A stretch of DNA of 64,000 nucleotides from an uncultured Chryseobacterium sp. (GTDB lineage: Bacteria; Bacteroidota; Bacteroidia; Flavobacteriales; Weeksellaceae): contig CAJYXJ010000063.1 of NCBI GenBank assembly GCA_913778085.1, positions 17,024 to 81,023 on the forward strand, read 5' to 3'. Shown one piece after another: positions 43,472-52,238 of this stretch. How positions within the stretch are numbered: the first letter of the stretch is position 1; each line of letters opens with the position of its first letter. A model generated the notes under the pieces. It ran no database searches. It saw nothing but the letters and a program-made list of their open reading frames with translations, and was not told the origin of the DNA. Made by a program: the position numbers and the translations under genes.

Positions 43472-44218
43472 ATGAAAATATTAGTTTGCATCAGTAGTGT
43501 TCCGGATACTACTTCCAAGATCAATTTCACGGCAGATAAATCTGCATTCGACAAAAACGGAATTCAGTGGGTAATCAACCCCCTTGATGAGTTTGCACTG
43601 ACAAAAGCTATTAAATTGCAGGAATCTCAGGGCGCAACCGTAACGGTTATCAACGTAGGAGATGCGGTAACGGAGCCTGTAATCAGAAAAGCACTGGCTA
43701 TCGGCGCAAATGATGCGGTAAGGGTAAACCTTGATCCTAAAGACAGTTTTTCCACGGCAAAAGAAATTGCTGCCGTTGCGCAGAATGGAGGATATGATCT
43801 GATCCTTTGCGGTAAGGAATCCATCGACTACAATGGCGGTTCCGTTCCGGGAATGGTAGCCCAGCTGTTAAACCAGCCTTTCGTAAATGCATCCGTAGGT
43901 CTCGACGTCAACGGAAGCGAAGCGACTGCCGTAAGAGAAATCGAAGGTGGAAAAGAGACGATCTCCGTTAAATTACCGGCCGTAATCGCAGGACAAAAGG
44001 GATTGGTAGACGAAAAAGACCTAATTATTCCGAACATGAGAGGGATCATGTCGGCAAGAACAAAACCTTTGCAGGTGGTAGAACCTACTTCTTCCGAAGT
44101 GAAAGTTCAGGGCGTATCCTATGATAGTGTTCCGCCGAGAGCAGCCGTTAAAATGGTTTCTCCCGATAATCTGGATGAACTGGTAAGATTACTTCACGAA
44201 GAAGCAAAAGTTATTTAA
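43472..44218 (+). CDS. etfB: Electron transfer flavoprotein subunit beta
   Basis: Beta subunit of ETF, which collects electrons from acyl-CoA dehydrogenases. It begins MKILVCISSVPDTTSKINFT, and has WVINPLDEFALTKAIKLQE, GKESIDYNGGSVPGMVAQLL and the recognition-loop region with VDEKDLIIPNMRGIMSARTKP. 248 aa, typical. Upstream partner of etfA, with a 75-bp spacer that holds an imperfect inverted repeat. Confidence 0.95.
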   Translation: MKILVCISSVPDTTSKINFTADKSAFDKNGIQWVINPLDEFALTKAIKLQESQGATVTVINVGDAVTEPVIRKALAIGANDAVRVNLDPKDSFSTAKEIAAVAQNGGYDLILCGKESIDYNGGSVPGMVAQLLNQPFVNASVGLDVNGSEATAVREIEGGKETISVKLPAVIAGQKGLVDEKDLIIPNMRGIMSARTKPLQVVEPTSSEVKVQGVSYDSVPPRAAVKMVSPDNLDELVRLLHEEAKVI

Positions 44219-44293
44219 TCATTCTAAATCCAACATTTAAAATTCAGAAAAACCAACCTTGAATTTTGAACTTTAAATCTTAAATATAAAATC

Positions 44294-45241
44294 ATGGCAG
44301 TATTCGTATACGCAGAAAATATAAACGGAGTTTACAAAAAAGCGGCTTTTGAAGCGGTTTCTTATGCCAAGGCAGTGGCTGATCAGGCTGGAAATACCGT
44401 AACGGCAGTCTCTGTAAACCCTACCGATTCTTCAGATTTATTATACAAATATGGAGCATCAAACGTTATCAACATCAAGGACGAAGGTCTTAAAAACTTT
44501 TCCGCTAAAGCTTATGCACAGGCTGTAAGTGAAGTAGCCACCGGAAACATCATCGTTTTCCCTCACACAACGGATGCGTCATCTGTAGCACCGATGTTGG
44601 CAGTGATGAACGGATATTCTCTCATCACCAATGCATTGGAAGCTCCGGAAAGCCTTTCGCCGTTCCAGGTAAAAAGAAGAGCTTTTTCAGGAAAAGGTTT
44701 TATGCATGCCAAAGCGGAAGGAAACGGAGTAATCGTTACCGTTTCCCAGAATGCCTTCGGAGTTAAGGAAAATGCCGTTTCAGGTTCGGAAGAAGTGAAA
44801 AATCTTTCAGTTGCCAATGAAGATACCAAAGTGATTTCCCATGAGCAGAGCTCAGGAAAGCTGGATCTGAAAGAAGCAGAAATCGTAGTGTCTGCAGGAA
44901 GAGGAATGAAAGGCCCTGAAAATTGGGGAATGATTGAAGATCTTGCCAGTGTTCTGGGAGCGGCGACAGCCTGTTCAAAACCGGTATCTGACATCGGATG
45001 GAGACCTCACACAGAACACGTTGGGCAAACAGGTAAAGCGATCGCACCGAATCTCTATATTGCAGTAGGGATATCCGGAGCTATTCAGCACCTGGCGGGA
45101 GTAAATTCATCAAAAACCATTGTGGTAATCAATAGTGATCCGGAAGCTCCGTTCTTCAAATCTGCAGATTACGGAGTAGTAGGAGATTCTTTCCAGATCA
45201 TCCCTGCATTGACGGAGAAAATCAAAGCTCTGAAAGGATAA
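44294..45241 (+). CDS. etfA: Electron transfer flavoprotein subunit alpha
   Basis: FAD-binding alpha subunit of ETF. Landmarks: NIIVFPHTTDASSVAPMLAV, VSAGRGMKGPENWGMIEDLA, SKPVSDIGWRPHTEHVGQTG, PNLYIAVGISGAIQHLAGVN and INSDPEAPFFKSADYGVVGD, which build the FAD site. At 315 aa it is normal. The etfBA pair is followed by a repeat and a terminator. Confidence 0.95.
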   Translation: MAVFVYAENINGVYKKAAFEAVSYAKAVADQAGNTVTAVSVNPTDSSDLLYKYGASNVINIKDEGLKNFSAKAYAQAVSEVATGNIIVFPHTTDASSVAPMLAVMNGYSLITNALEAPESLSPFQVKRRAFSGKGFMHAKAEGNGVIVTVSQNAFGVKENAVSGSEEVKNLSVANEDTKVISHEQSSGKLDLKEAEIVVSAGRGMKGPENWGMIEDLASVLGAATACSKPVSDIGWRPHTEHVGQTGKAIAPNLYIAVGISGAIQHLAGVNSSKTIVVINSDPEAPFFKSADYGVVGDSFQIIPALTEKIKALKG

Positions 45242-45245
45242 AAAA

Positions 45246-45348
45246 GTGAATTGTCAATAGTCAATTCGCTTTGCTTGGTAATTTTTAAAACAAATTTAGA
45301 AATTCACTTGCGAAGCAAAACTGACAACAGAGTTAATTCACTATTCAT
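45246..45348 (+). repeat. Dispersed 'gtgaat...attcac' repeat, copy 2
   Basis: AGTGAATTGTCAATAGTCAA, TTCGCTTTGCTTGG...cacttgcgaagc...attcact. Aligns with the copy at 35206-35310. The internal GCTTTGC / GCGAAGC arms can pair. Confidence 0.7.
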
Positions 45349-45352
45349 TTAT

Positions 45353-45382
45353 AAAAGCCCTGTTCCGGGCTTTTATTTTTGT
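45353..45382 (+). terminator. Terminator after etfBA
   Basis: Stem aaaagccc / gggctttt with a 6-nt loop and tattttt tail. Confidence 0.82.
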
Positions 45383-45415
45383 CTAAAAAGTAAAAAAAAC
45401 TTTGAAAAATTAATC

Positions 45416-45423
45416 TATATTTG
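45416..45423 (+). promoter_or_regulatory. -7 promoter motif TATATTTG, only 5 bp from the start codon
   Basis: The motif ends at 45423 and the ATG begins at 45429. With a start site a few bases beyond the motif, the message would have almost no leader. Confidence 0.55.
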
Positions 45424-45428
45424 TAGCT

Positions 45429-46028
45429 ATGGATTATAAACAGTTAATTATTCGCGGAATATCGTACAGCCAGACACAATCCGGGGCGTACGCACTATTA
45501 TTGGAACATGAAGAAACACATATAAAATTACCTGTTGTTATAGGGAATTTCGAGGCACAATCCATTTCTCTCGGTCTTGAGAAAGACATTCATCCGCCTC
45601 GCCCGCTTACGCACGACCTGTTCACAAAATTTATTGTTTCTGCCAATTATGAACTCCTTTCGGTGATCATCTACCAAATCGTAGACGGCGTTTTCTTCTC
45701 CAATATCAACTTTAAAAATAAAACAACGGAAGAAGAGCTTATCCTCGATGCAAGAACTTCGGATGCCGTAGCGATGGCCGTCCGTTTTGATGCGCCGATC
45801 TTTACCACCCAGCAAGTGCTGAATGAAGCGGGAATCCTGCTTGAGCTGGAAGACGTGTCCAAAGAAGAGGAACACTTTTCGGAAACCGTACAAGAGGAAG
45901 ATAACCTGAGATCTGTTTCCATGGAAGAGCTTCAGAAGCTTCTGGACGAGGCCGTAAAAGAAGAAGATTACGACACCGCACTGGAAATTCAGGAAGAGAT
46001 CAAACGGAGGAAAAAGAAAATCGATTAA
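45429..46028 (+). CDS. Bifunctional nuclease family protein with UVR motif
   Basis: DUF151 domain (residues 1 to about 135), a family with reported DNase/RNase activity in plants and a crystal structure from Thermotoga. It begins LIIRGISYSQTQSGAYALLL and has LPVVIGNFEAQSISLGLE, RPLTHDLF, DARTSDAVAMAVRFDAPIF. The C-terminus has a UvrB/UvrC-type motif (MEELQKLLDEAVKEEDYDTA, LEIQEEIKRRK). 199 aa. Twenty-one bp before the nucleoside permease. Confidence 0.88.
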   Translation: MDYKQLIIRGISYSQTQSGAYALLLEHEETHIKLPVVIGNFEAQSISLGLEKDIHPPRPLTHDLFTKFIVSANYELLSVIIYQIVDGVFFSNINFKNKTTEEELILDARTSDAVAMAVRFDAPIFTTQQVLNEAGILLELEDVSKEEEHFSETVQEEDNLRSVSMEELQKLLDEAVKEEDYDTALEIQEEIKRRKKKID

Positions 46029-46049
46029 AAGAGATATTACAACTATACA

Positions 46050-47384
46050 ATGAATTTAAAATTACGTTTGATTATCCTCAGCTTTCTGCAGTTTGGAGTC
46101 TGGGGCGCTTATCTTACATCCATGGGGAATTATTTAGGCTCCGTGGGATTAGGATCCAAAATAGGATTATTCTACGCAATGCAGGGAATCGTATCGATTT
46201 TTATGCCCGCGATTATGGGGATCATTGCAGACCGGTGGATACAGGCGCAGAAACTGCTGGGAATTTCCCATTTTCTGGCAGCTGTTTTTCTCATCTGGGC
46301 CGGTTATTACGGTATGTCTGCCGGTGATCATGTAGAATTTTCCAGGCTTTTTATTCTTTACAGTTTGAGTGTAACCTTCTATATGCCGACGATCGCTCTT
46401 TCCAACTCGGTAGCTTACACAGTATTAGTCAATAACAATTATGATACGATCAGATCTTTTCCGCCGATCCGTACATTAGGGACCGTAGGATTTATCTGTG
46501 CCATGCTTTTTGTAAATTTTGCAGGCATTCAGAACGGAAGCCTGACATTTAATTTTTCTAATGATACGAGCTTCCCTAGCTTTCAGCATAGCTACAGCCA
46601 GTTTTTTGTTTCCGGGATTTTAGGGATTATTTTATTCCTGTATTCTTTTACCCTACCTAAATGTGAAGTTAATACAAGTAAAGAAAAAAGAACCCTTTCC
46701 GATGCTCTGGGCTTAAAGGCCTTTGCCTTATTTAAAGAAAAAAAGATGGCTATTTTTTTCATCTTTTCCATGTTTCTGGGAGTTTCTTTACAGATTACGA
46801 ATGGATATGCAAATCCTTTCATTACAAGCTTTAAAGCCATTCCTGAATATGTAGATACCTGGGGTTCAAACAATGCGAATGCACTTATTTCCTTATCGCA
46901 GGTATCTGAAACCCTTTGTATATTGTTGATTCCGTTCTTCTTAAAACGGTATGGAATTAAAAAAGTAATGCTGATGGCCATGTTCGCATGGTTCCTGAGA
47001 TTCGGATTGTTCGGTCTTGGAAATCCGGGCAGCGGTGTTTGGATGTTTATCCTGTCTATGATTGTATACGGTATTGCATTCGATTTCTTCAATGTATCAG
47101 GTTCGTTATTTGTAGATAAAGAAACCGATAAAACCATACGTTCCAGCGCACAGGGTGTGTTTATGATGATGACGAACGGATTCGGTGCTACAATAGGAAT
47201 GTTGGGCGCCCAGGAAGTGGTGAACCATTATGTTTTTTCACAATCGGATCCTGCGTTGCAGCTTGCGGGATGGCAGACTTCATGGTACATCTTTGCAGGC
47301 TATGCACTGGTGGTTACAATTGCTTTTGCCATTATCTTTAAACACAAACATAATCCTAACGAAATTTCAGAAGTAAAACATTAA
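46050..47384 (+). CDS. Nucleoside permease (NHS family, MFS)
   Basis: Proton-linked nucleoside importer of the NupG/XapB type. It has 12 predicted membrane spans; the N-terminus LRLIILSFLQFGVWGAYLTS, MQGIVSIFMPAIMGIIADRW and the SVAYTVL...FPPIRTLGTVGFI region are characteristic. At 444 aa it is full length. Directly behind the bifunctional nuclease gene, suggesting nucleic-acid breakdown linked to nucleoside uptake. A terminator follows. Confidence 0.88.
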   Translation: MNLKLRLIILSFLQFGVWGAYLTSMGNYLGSVGLGSKIGLFYAMQGIVSIFMPAIMGIIADRWIQAQKLLGISHFLAAVFLIWAGYYGMSAGDHVEFSRLFILYSLSVTFYMPTIALSNSVAYTVLVNNNYDTIRSFPPIRTLGTVGFICAMLFVNFAGIQNGSLTFNFSNDTSFPSFQHSYSQFFVSGILGIILFLYSFTLPKCEVNTSKEKRTLSDALGLKAFALFKEKKMAIFFIFSMFLGVSLQITNGYANPFITSFKAIPEYVDTWGSNNANALISLSQVSETLCILLIPFFLKRYGIKKVMLMAMFAWFLRFGLFGLGNPGSGVWMFILSMIVYGIAFDFFNVSGSLFVDKETDKTIRSSAQGVFMMMTNGFGATIGMLGAQEVVNHYVFSQSDPALQLAGWQTSWYIFAGYALVVTIAFAIIFKHKHNPNEISEVKH

Positions 47385-47410
47385 TTTTATCTTGCTGATT
47401 ATTAAAATAC

Positions 47411-47446
47411 TAAATTGCACTTTAAAAAAAGTGCAATTTTTTTGTT
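47411..47446 (+). terminator. Terminator after the nucleoside permease
   Basis: A 12-bp stem (aaattgcacttt / aaagtgcaattt) and a long T run. Confidence 0.88.
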
Positions 47447-47498
47447 TTTTAAGGCAACCCTTTGAGAAACTTCCCGTCTTATATACAGAAACAGATAC

Positions 47499-48044
47499 AT
47501 GAAGAACCTGGAGCAGAATTTTAAACTGGCAGAAAAGCATGACCGAAAAGGGCAGAAAGCCCTTTACGATATGTTTTCGGCGAAAATGCTGGCCGTCGCA
47601 AATTCTTATGTCAACAACCTTTATGATGCCGAAGATATCCTGATGAACTCTTTTTTTACCTGCTTTTCAAAAATTACCGAATGCAGGGAGTGGAGAAGCT
47701 TTCCGTTTTGGCTGAGAAAAATTGTGGTCAATAATTCCATCAATTTTATCAGAAAAAATAAAAATATTCTGTATTCCGATATAGAGATCAATGAACTGGA
47801 AAGTGCGGATGATAACTGGGAGAATGAAATGGAGGAAATAAACATGGAAGAAATCTTCGCATCAATGCCGGACGGTTACAGGCTTGTTTTTAACCTGTAT
47901 GTCTTTGAAGATAAAAAGCATCATGAGATTGCGGAAATCTTAAACATTTCCGAAGGCACCAGCAAAAGCCAGCTGAGCAAATCCAAAAAATGGATCACCG
48001 ATTTTTTAAAACGAAAGCAAGATGAAAGACAATATGCTCAATAA
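47499..48044 (+). CDS. ECF-type RNA polymerase sigma factor
   Basis: Sigma-70 family, ECF group. Region 2 (GQKALYDMFSAKMLAVANSY, DAEDILMNSFFTCFSKI) and region 4 (ASMPDGYRLVFNLYVFEDKK, HHEIAEILNISEGTSKSQLS) are both clear, with no regions 1 or 3. 181 aa. It overlaps the next gene by 23 bp, so the two are translationally coupled, as sigma/anti-sigma pairs usually are. Confidence 0.9.
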   Translation: MKNLEQNFKLAEKHDRKGQKALYDMFSAKMLAVANSYVNNLYDAEDILMNSFFTCFSKITECREWRSFPFWLRKIVVNNSINFIRKNKNILYSDIEINELESADDNWENEMEEINMEEIFASMPDGYRLVFNLYVFEDKKHHEIAEILNISEGTSKSQLSKSKKWITDFLKRKQDERQYAQ

Positions 48045-48714
48045 ACTGAAATCCGGCTATGAGGAGATGAAAATTCAACCCTCAGCGAATCTGTGGGAGA
48101 GGCTCGACCGGAAAATGGACGAAAAGCCCGAAATTGCGCCAAAAGCACATTTCCAGTGGGGGAAGTACGCCGCCGTTGCTGTACTGCTGATTTCCATCGG
48201 GACAATTTCATATTTTAATTATAAAAAAGATTTTAATCTCAATGAGACCGATCATATTGTAAAAAAAGAGCTGGAAAAAACGGCTGAGCCCGTACTTCCT
48301 CCGATCAATGACCAATCCGGCACATCGGCTGAGGAAATAATTCCCGAAAGTAAAACCGAAAAAATCGCTGAAAATCCAAAATCAGGCAATAAAAAGGAAA
48401 TCAGGACGATCTTGCCCGGAATTCAGGAAGCTGAGGTTCTGCCGGTTGTCATAAAGACGTCAGCAACACTCTCTGCTGAACCTTTGAATGCAGAAAATGC
48501 AATTAAAAATCTTCCGGTCATAGCGGAAACAAAGAATGTAAAAACCAATTACGTCAGCGCAGACGAGCTCCTTCTAGGAAGAGAATTCGATAAAAGCCGG
48601 GAAAATCTCAGGAAAGAAGAACGGAGATTCGGGGTATTCAACATCGGCAAAGTTTTTCAGAAAGTTGACAACGTTACTGTCCTTGGAGTTACGGTGTACA
48701 GTGATCCCAAATAA
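48022..48714 (+). CDS. Putative anti-sigma factor, single-span membrane protein
   Basis: Probable partner of the upstream ECF sigma factor. An N-terminal cytoplasmic part of about 45 residues has the LWERLDRKMDEKPE segment often found at this position. One membrane span follows (about 51-66, YAAVAVLLISIGTISYF), then a long hydrophilic, Lys/Glu/Pro-rich periplasmic part. No zinc-binding HxxxCxxC motif is present, so it is not a classic ZAS domain. Role is inferred from overlap and topology. 230 aa. Confidence 0.65.
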   Translation: MKDNMLNKLKSGYEEMKIQPSANLWERLDRKMDEKPEIAPKAHFQWGKYAAVAVLLISIGTISYFNYKKDFNLNETDHIVKKELEKTAEPVLPPINDQSGTSAEEIIPESKTEKIAENPKSGNKKEIRTILPGIQEAEVLPVVIKTSATLSAEPLNAENAIKNLPVIAETKNVKTNYVSADELLLGREFDKSRENLRKEERRFGVFNIGKVFQKVDNVTVLGVTVYSDPK

Positions 48715-48793
48715 TCATTCTTTTTAAATAAAATTACTGTGCATATACGATCAACAATAATCCTATACTATCCAAAAATAAAATAAAAAATAA

Positions 48794-49873
48794 ATGAAAA
48801 CCAAGTTTGCCTTAATGACGGCCATGCTGGCCTTCTCCTTCGCTTTTTCCCAGGAAATAAATCCTAAGCTGAGTGCATATTCGCAAAAAGTCGACAGCAT
48901 TGTTTATTCTGAAAAGTCTAAAATGAATAAAGAGCTGGATGACCTGGATAAGTCCTACCGTGAAAAAAAAATAACGGAGGGTGAAAAGCGTGAAAAAATA
49001 ACGGAGATCGCAGCACGGTATGAAGAAGCCATCAACGGAAAAGTAATGGCAGAGAAAGATCAACTGGAAACAGCTACCCGGGAAATGGTGAAAGATGCCG
49101 TGATGGGAGATCCAAAAAAGCAGTCACTGCAGTTATTGGCGCAGAATAATGCAGTTCTTGTTTTAAATACCGGCATTAAAAAAACGAAAAAAGAGCTTCT
49201 GAAAACCATTGATTTCAATATAGGATACGGTTTTATCAACCTTACAAAATCCGCTTCATCATTGGATATCGGAAATAATGAATCAGGAATAAGAAATTCG
49301 CTTTCATCACAAATGGATATAAGAATGACAAGACAGATCGGATCTCTGGTATCTCCTGTTTTCTACCGTCTCGGATTAGGTTATCGCCAAGACACGTTCA
49401 ACCCTGAAAAACCAAATATTTTTGTACAGGACCTGAATGAGATTTACTTGGCCGATTTTAATGATCTTACAACAGGCACCCTAAAGAAATCATACCTTAG
49501 AAATCATTATTTTGTTGTTCCTGCGGATATAGTTTGGGTCTTAAACCCCAAATATACCGTTGAAAATAATGAAAAGATGCTGGATAATTCACGAACTAAT
49601 CTCAGGTTGACGGCAGGCATTTATGGCGGAGTACGTTTTCTTACACAGAACTATGTTATTTTTAAAAATGAAGACAACAACCGGGTGAAATACAGGGAAA
49701 ATGTTCAGGAAGCGGCAGAACGGTTTATTTTCGGGGGAAAATTGGCAGTGGGCTACGGTCCGATAAATATTTATATAAAAAAGGATTTTACACCGAATTT
49801 TAACGATCTCGCAAAAATTAATAACAAATACGGCTTTCAGATAGGATTAGAGCTGTTGTATATCAATTTTTAA
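48794..49873 (+). CDS. Secreted coiled-coil plus beta-barrel protein
   Basis: Function unknown. The signal peptide ends FAFSQ (about residue 19). A highly charged helical stretch, likely a coiled coil (about 30-100, with Lys/Glu repeats), is followed by a C-terminal half of amphipathic strands (FNIGYGFINL, FYRLGLGYRQD, RLTAGIYGGVRF, FGGKLAVGYGPINIYI) ending in LELLYINF, the aromatic end of an outer-membrane barrel. It follows the sigma/anti-sigma pair by 79 bp and may be its target or sensor. Confidence 0.65.
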   Translation: MKTKFALMTAMLAFSFAFSQEINPKLSAYSQKVDSIVYSEKSKMNKELDDLDKSYREKKITEGEKREKITEIAARYEEAINGKVMAEKDQLETATREMVKDAVMGDPKKQSLQLLAQNNAVLVLNTGIKKTKKELLKTIDFNIGYGFINLTKSASSLDIGNNESGIRNSLSSQMDIRMTRQIGSLVSPVFYRLGLGYRQDTFNPEKPNIFVQDLNEIYLADFNDLTTGTLKKSYLRNHYFVVPADIVWVLNPKYTVENNEKMLDNSRTNLRLTAGIYGGVRFLTQNYVIFKNEDNNRVKYRENVQEAAERFIFGGKLAVGYGPINIYIKKDFTPNFNDLAKINNKYGFQIGLELLYINF

Positions 49874-49892
49874 TGTCAATGTATATCATAGA

Positions 49893-49925
49893 AAAACACA
49901 CTTTTTGGAGTGTGTTTTTTTTTGT
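49893..49925 (+). terminator. Terminator after the sigma operon
   Basis: Stem aaacacact / agtgtgttt with a 6-nt loop and a long T run. An apparent start at 49910 lies inside it. Confidence 0.88.
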
Positions 49926-49945
49926 ATTTTGGCAGTTTAAGAAAT

Positions 49946-50335
49946 ATGAAAAACATTCAGATATTAGGATTATTGTTAGTGGCTGTAGGAAGTTTCCTGC
50001 CCCTGGTTCATGTTCCCGTTATCGGTAACTGGAACTATTGGAAGCTTGATCATTCATTAGCTATTATGTGTTGGGTGCTCTGCGCTGCAGTGCTTTTCGG
50101 CATTGTGAACAACAGCGTAAAAGTGACAAGAATTTCAGCCATTCTGCTGGTGCTGCTTTTCCTTTTCACCTTGTTTGCAGTGAAGTTTCAGGCATCTCAG
50201 TATTTCAGCTTTATGCCTTTCAAATCCTGGCAGGATAAGCTGGTGGGAATCGTTAAGCTCAGATGGGGCTGGATGGTAGAGTTTCTGGGCGCATTTATTA
50301 TCATTCTTACAAGAAACAATAAAGCAAAATCGTAA
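49946..50335 (+). CDS. Small four-span membrane protein
   Basis: Function not recognised. From the ATG at 49946 it is 129 aa with four hydrophobic segments (MKNIQILGLLLVAVGSFLPL, LAIMCWVLCAAVLFGIV, ISAILLVLLFLFTLFAVKF, GWMVEFLGAFIIIL). The first loop, VHVPVIGNWNYWKLD, is conserved-looking and aromatic. The reading frame extends back to 49910, but that start falls in the preceding terminator. Upstream of the thiolase by 53 bp. Confidence 0.6.
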   Translation: MKNIQILGLLLVAVGSFLPLVHVPVIGNWNYWKLDHSLAIMCWVLCAAVLFGIVNNSVKVTRISAILLVLLFLFTLFAVKFQASQYFSFMPFKSWQDKLVGIVKLRWGWMVEFLGAFIIILTRNNKAKS

Positions 50336-50388
50336 ATAACCGTAACCGTAAAACCGGTCGCAATCAATATAAAAAATAGAATTATAAA

Positions 50389-51570
50389 ATGAAAGAAGTA
50401 TTCATCGTCTCCGCAGTAAGAACTCCGATGGGAAGTTTTTTAGGAAGTTTATCCACCGTACCGGCCACAAAGCTTGGGGCTGTTGCTGTAAAAGGAGCAT
50501 TGGACAAAATCGGTCTTGATCCGAAACTGGTTCAGGAAATCTACATGGGGAACGTATTACAGGCAGGTGAAGGACAGGCTCCGGCACGCCAGGTGGCTTT
50601 AGGGGCAGGACTTTCAGACGAAACCCCTTCCACAACAGTAAATAAAGTATGTGCTTCGGGAATGAAAGCCGTTTCCATGGCGGCACAGGCAATCAAGGCA
50701 GGCGATGCCGATATTATCGTAGCCGGGGGGATGGAGAATATGTCTTCAGTGCCTCACTACTATAACGCAAGAAACGCAGCTAAATTAGGCGATGTAAAAA
50801 TGCTGGACGGAATGGTGCTGGACGGACTTACCGATGTATACAACAAAGTGCACATGGGCGTTTGTGCGGAAAAATGTGCAACGGATTACAGCATTTCAAG
50901 AGAAGAGCAGGACAATTTTGCCATCGAATCCTATAAAAGAGCGGCAAAAGCCTGGAGCGAAGGGAAATTTGCCGATGAGGTAGTGCCTGTAGAAATTCCT
51001 CAAAGAAAAGGTGATCCTGTTGTTTTCTCAGAAGATGAAGAATATAAAACCGTAAACTTCGACAGAATTCCGACGCTTCCTACCGTTTTCAAAAAAGATG
51101 AAGGAACCGTAACAGCAGCTAATGCCTCTACATTAAACGACGGAGCTTCTGCACTGATCCTGGTTTCCAGGGAAAAAATGGAAGAATTGGGACTTAAGCC
51201 ATTGGCAAGAATCGTTTCTTATGCAGACGCGGCACAGGCTCCGGAAGACTTCACGACGGCACCTGCAAAAGCATTGCCGATTGCTCTTAAAAAAGCGGGT
51301 CTGCAAGTTTCCGACATCGATTTCTTCGAGTTTAATGAGGCGTTCTCCGTAGTGGGGCTGGCCAACAATAAAATTTTAGGTCTGGACGCCGCCAAAGTAA
51401 ATGTAAACGGCGGAGCGGTAGCCATCGGTCATCCACTGGGAAGTTCAGGTTCAAGAATTCTTGTGACACTGATCAATGTTCTGAAACAGAATAACGGAAA
51501 ATACGGAGCAGCAGCGATCTGTAACGGAGGCGGAGGAGCTTCTGCAATGGTCATCGAAAACATGCAGTAA
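50389..51570 (+). CDS. Acetyl-CoA C-acetyltransferase (thiolase)
   Basis: Condenses or splits acyl-CoA in beta-oxidation or acetoacetyl-CoA formation. The nucleophile Cys88 is in NKVCASGMKAV; the second active-site segments FNEAFSVVGLAN and GGAVAIGHPLGSSGSRI carry the histidines, and ICNGGGGASAM holds the catalytic cysteine. At 393 aa it is a full-length type II thiolase. In this organism it could feed the mevalonate pathway as well as fat breakdown. Confidence 0.93.
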   Translation: MKEVFIVSAVRTPMGSFLGSLSTVPATKLGAVAVKGALDKIGLDPKLVQEIYMGNVLQAGEGQAPARQVALGAGLSDETPSTTVNKVCASGMKAVSMAAQAIKAGDADIIVAGGMENMSSVPHYYNARNAAKLGDVKMLDGMVLDGLTDVYNKVHMGVCAEKCATDYSISREEQDNFAIESYKRAAKAWSEGKFADEVVPVEIPQRKGDPVVFSEDEEYKTVNFDRIPTLPTVFKKDEGTVTAANASTLNDGASALILVSREKMEELGLKPLARIVSYADAAQAPEDFTTAPAKALPIALKKAGLQVSDIDFFEFNEAFSVVGLANNKILGLDAAKVNVNGGAVAIGHPLGSSGSRILVTLINVLKQNNGKYGAAAICNGGGGASAMVIENMQ

Positions 51571-51593
51571 TTTTAATTATCATAGATTCAAAA

Positions 51594-51626
51594 TCCGGAA
51601 GTGTGAACTTGCGGATTTTGTCTTTT
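51594..51626 (+). terminator. Terminator after the thiolase gene
   Basis: Stem caaaatccg / cggattttg with a long loop and a T-rich tail. Confidence 0.7.
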
Positions 51627-51644
51627 AATAAAACAATTTTTTTG

Positions 51645-51735
51645 GAGCTGTTTCCCGCTTTCCGTTGCAATCTTTTTTTGCAAAAAAGGATTTCCACTGC
51701 AATCGGGGCTAGGATGTAGAGCCGATTGGAACGTT
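51645..51735 (+). repeat. Hairpin-rich intergenic element
   Basis: Contains tttttttgcaaaaaa (51673-51687, self-complementary) and CAATCGG...CCGATTG arms (51700-51706 and 51722-51728) around 'ggctaggatgtaga'. I recall similar 'caatcggggctag' stretches as common intergenic repeats in Chryseobacterium; that link is from memory. Confidence 0.5.
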
Positions 51736-51751
51736 TGGGGAGAAATTTTAC

Positions 51752-51802
51752 AAACCATAGATTTGCTCAGATTTTCATAGATGTTTGCGCTGATTTTTGT
51801 GT
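51752..51802 (-). repeat. GxxExxY-companion repeat, solitary diverged copy
   Basis: aaaccatagatttgctcaga then ttttcatagatgtttgcgct. Same orientation as the copy at 36551; no GxxExxY gene nearby. Confidence 0.65.
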
Positions 51803-51853
51803 TTGGATCCTAACGGGAAGACAAGCAGGCTGGATAAATGATAAGAGTTCATC

Positions 51854-51903
51854 TTAAAGCTCTGCAGGGACTCAATAAGCATAGCACCGGGTGAAATCTG
51901 TTG
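51854..51903 (+). repeat. Double-palindrome REP-like element, degenerate copy 2
   Basis: ttaaagctctgcagggactc then aataagcatagcaccgggtg and aaatctgttg. Same order as the 4552-4600 element (TTAAAG, G-rich loop, second arm with an aaa loop), but the stems are mostly decayed. Confidence 0.4.
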
Positions 51904-52208
51904 AAACAGGAATATTAATTACCTATCATTATAACCTTTCATCAGGTGACAATCAAAATGAATAATATAAATACCGCCTCGCAGAAAATCTTTCATTTTC
52001 AATCTTATGTGTTCTAAAATATTTTCAGCACTCATCTCCTAAAATACTTATGTGCCTGATGTATTTAAAAAAACACAATAATCTCAAACACTGTCAGTCT
52101 CAGGCTTCCTAAAAATTAAAATCCTCACTCGACAAACCCCGAATTTTAACGGAACGATAAAATTTTTCCGAAACGAAATAAAAACCGCCGAATATACAAT
52201 CGTTTTCC

Positions 52209-52216
52209 TATTTTTG
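52209..52216 (+). promoter_or_regulatory. -7 promoter motif TATTTTTG
   Basis: TAnnTTTG match 22 bp before the ATG of the UMF1 transporter gene. Confidence 0.5.
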
Positions 52217-52238
52217 TGTTTATTAATAATTATTTGAA

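Larger units (their letters stand above)
51627..52200. other. Intergenic region packed with repeats
   Basis: About 0.6 kb with no gene. It holds a hairpin-rich element (51645-51735), a copy of the GxxExxY-companion repeat (51752-51802) and a degenerate double-palindrome element (51854-51903). The last 300 bp are AT-rich without structure I can name. Confidence 0.6.

Noticed and set aside
45251-45439. 62-aa open frame after etfA
   Set aside because: It runs through a dispersed repeat and a terminator and overlaps the next gene's promoter; composition is not protein-like.
49910-49945. Earlier start for the small membrane protein
   Set aside because: It lies in the terminator hairpin of the preceding operon.
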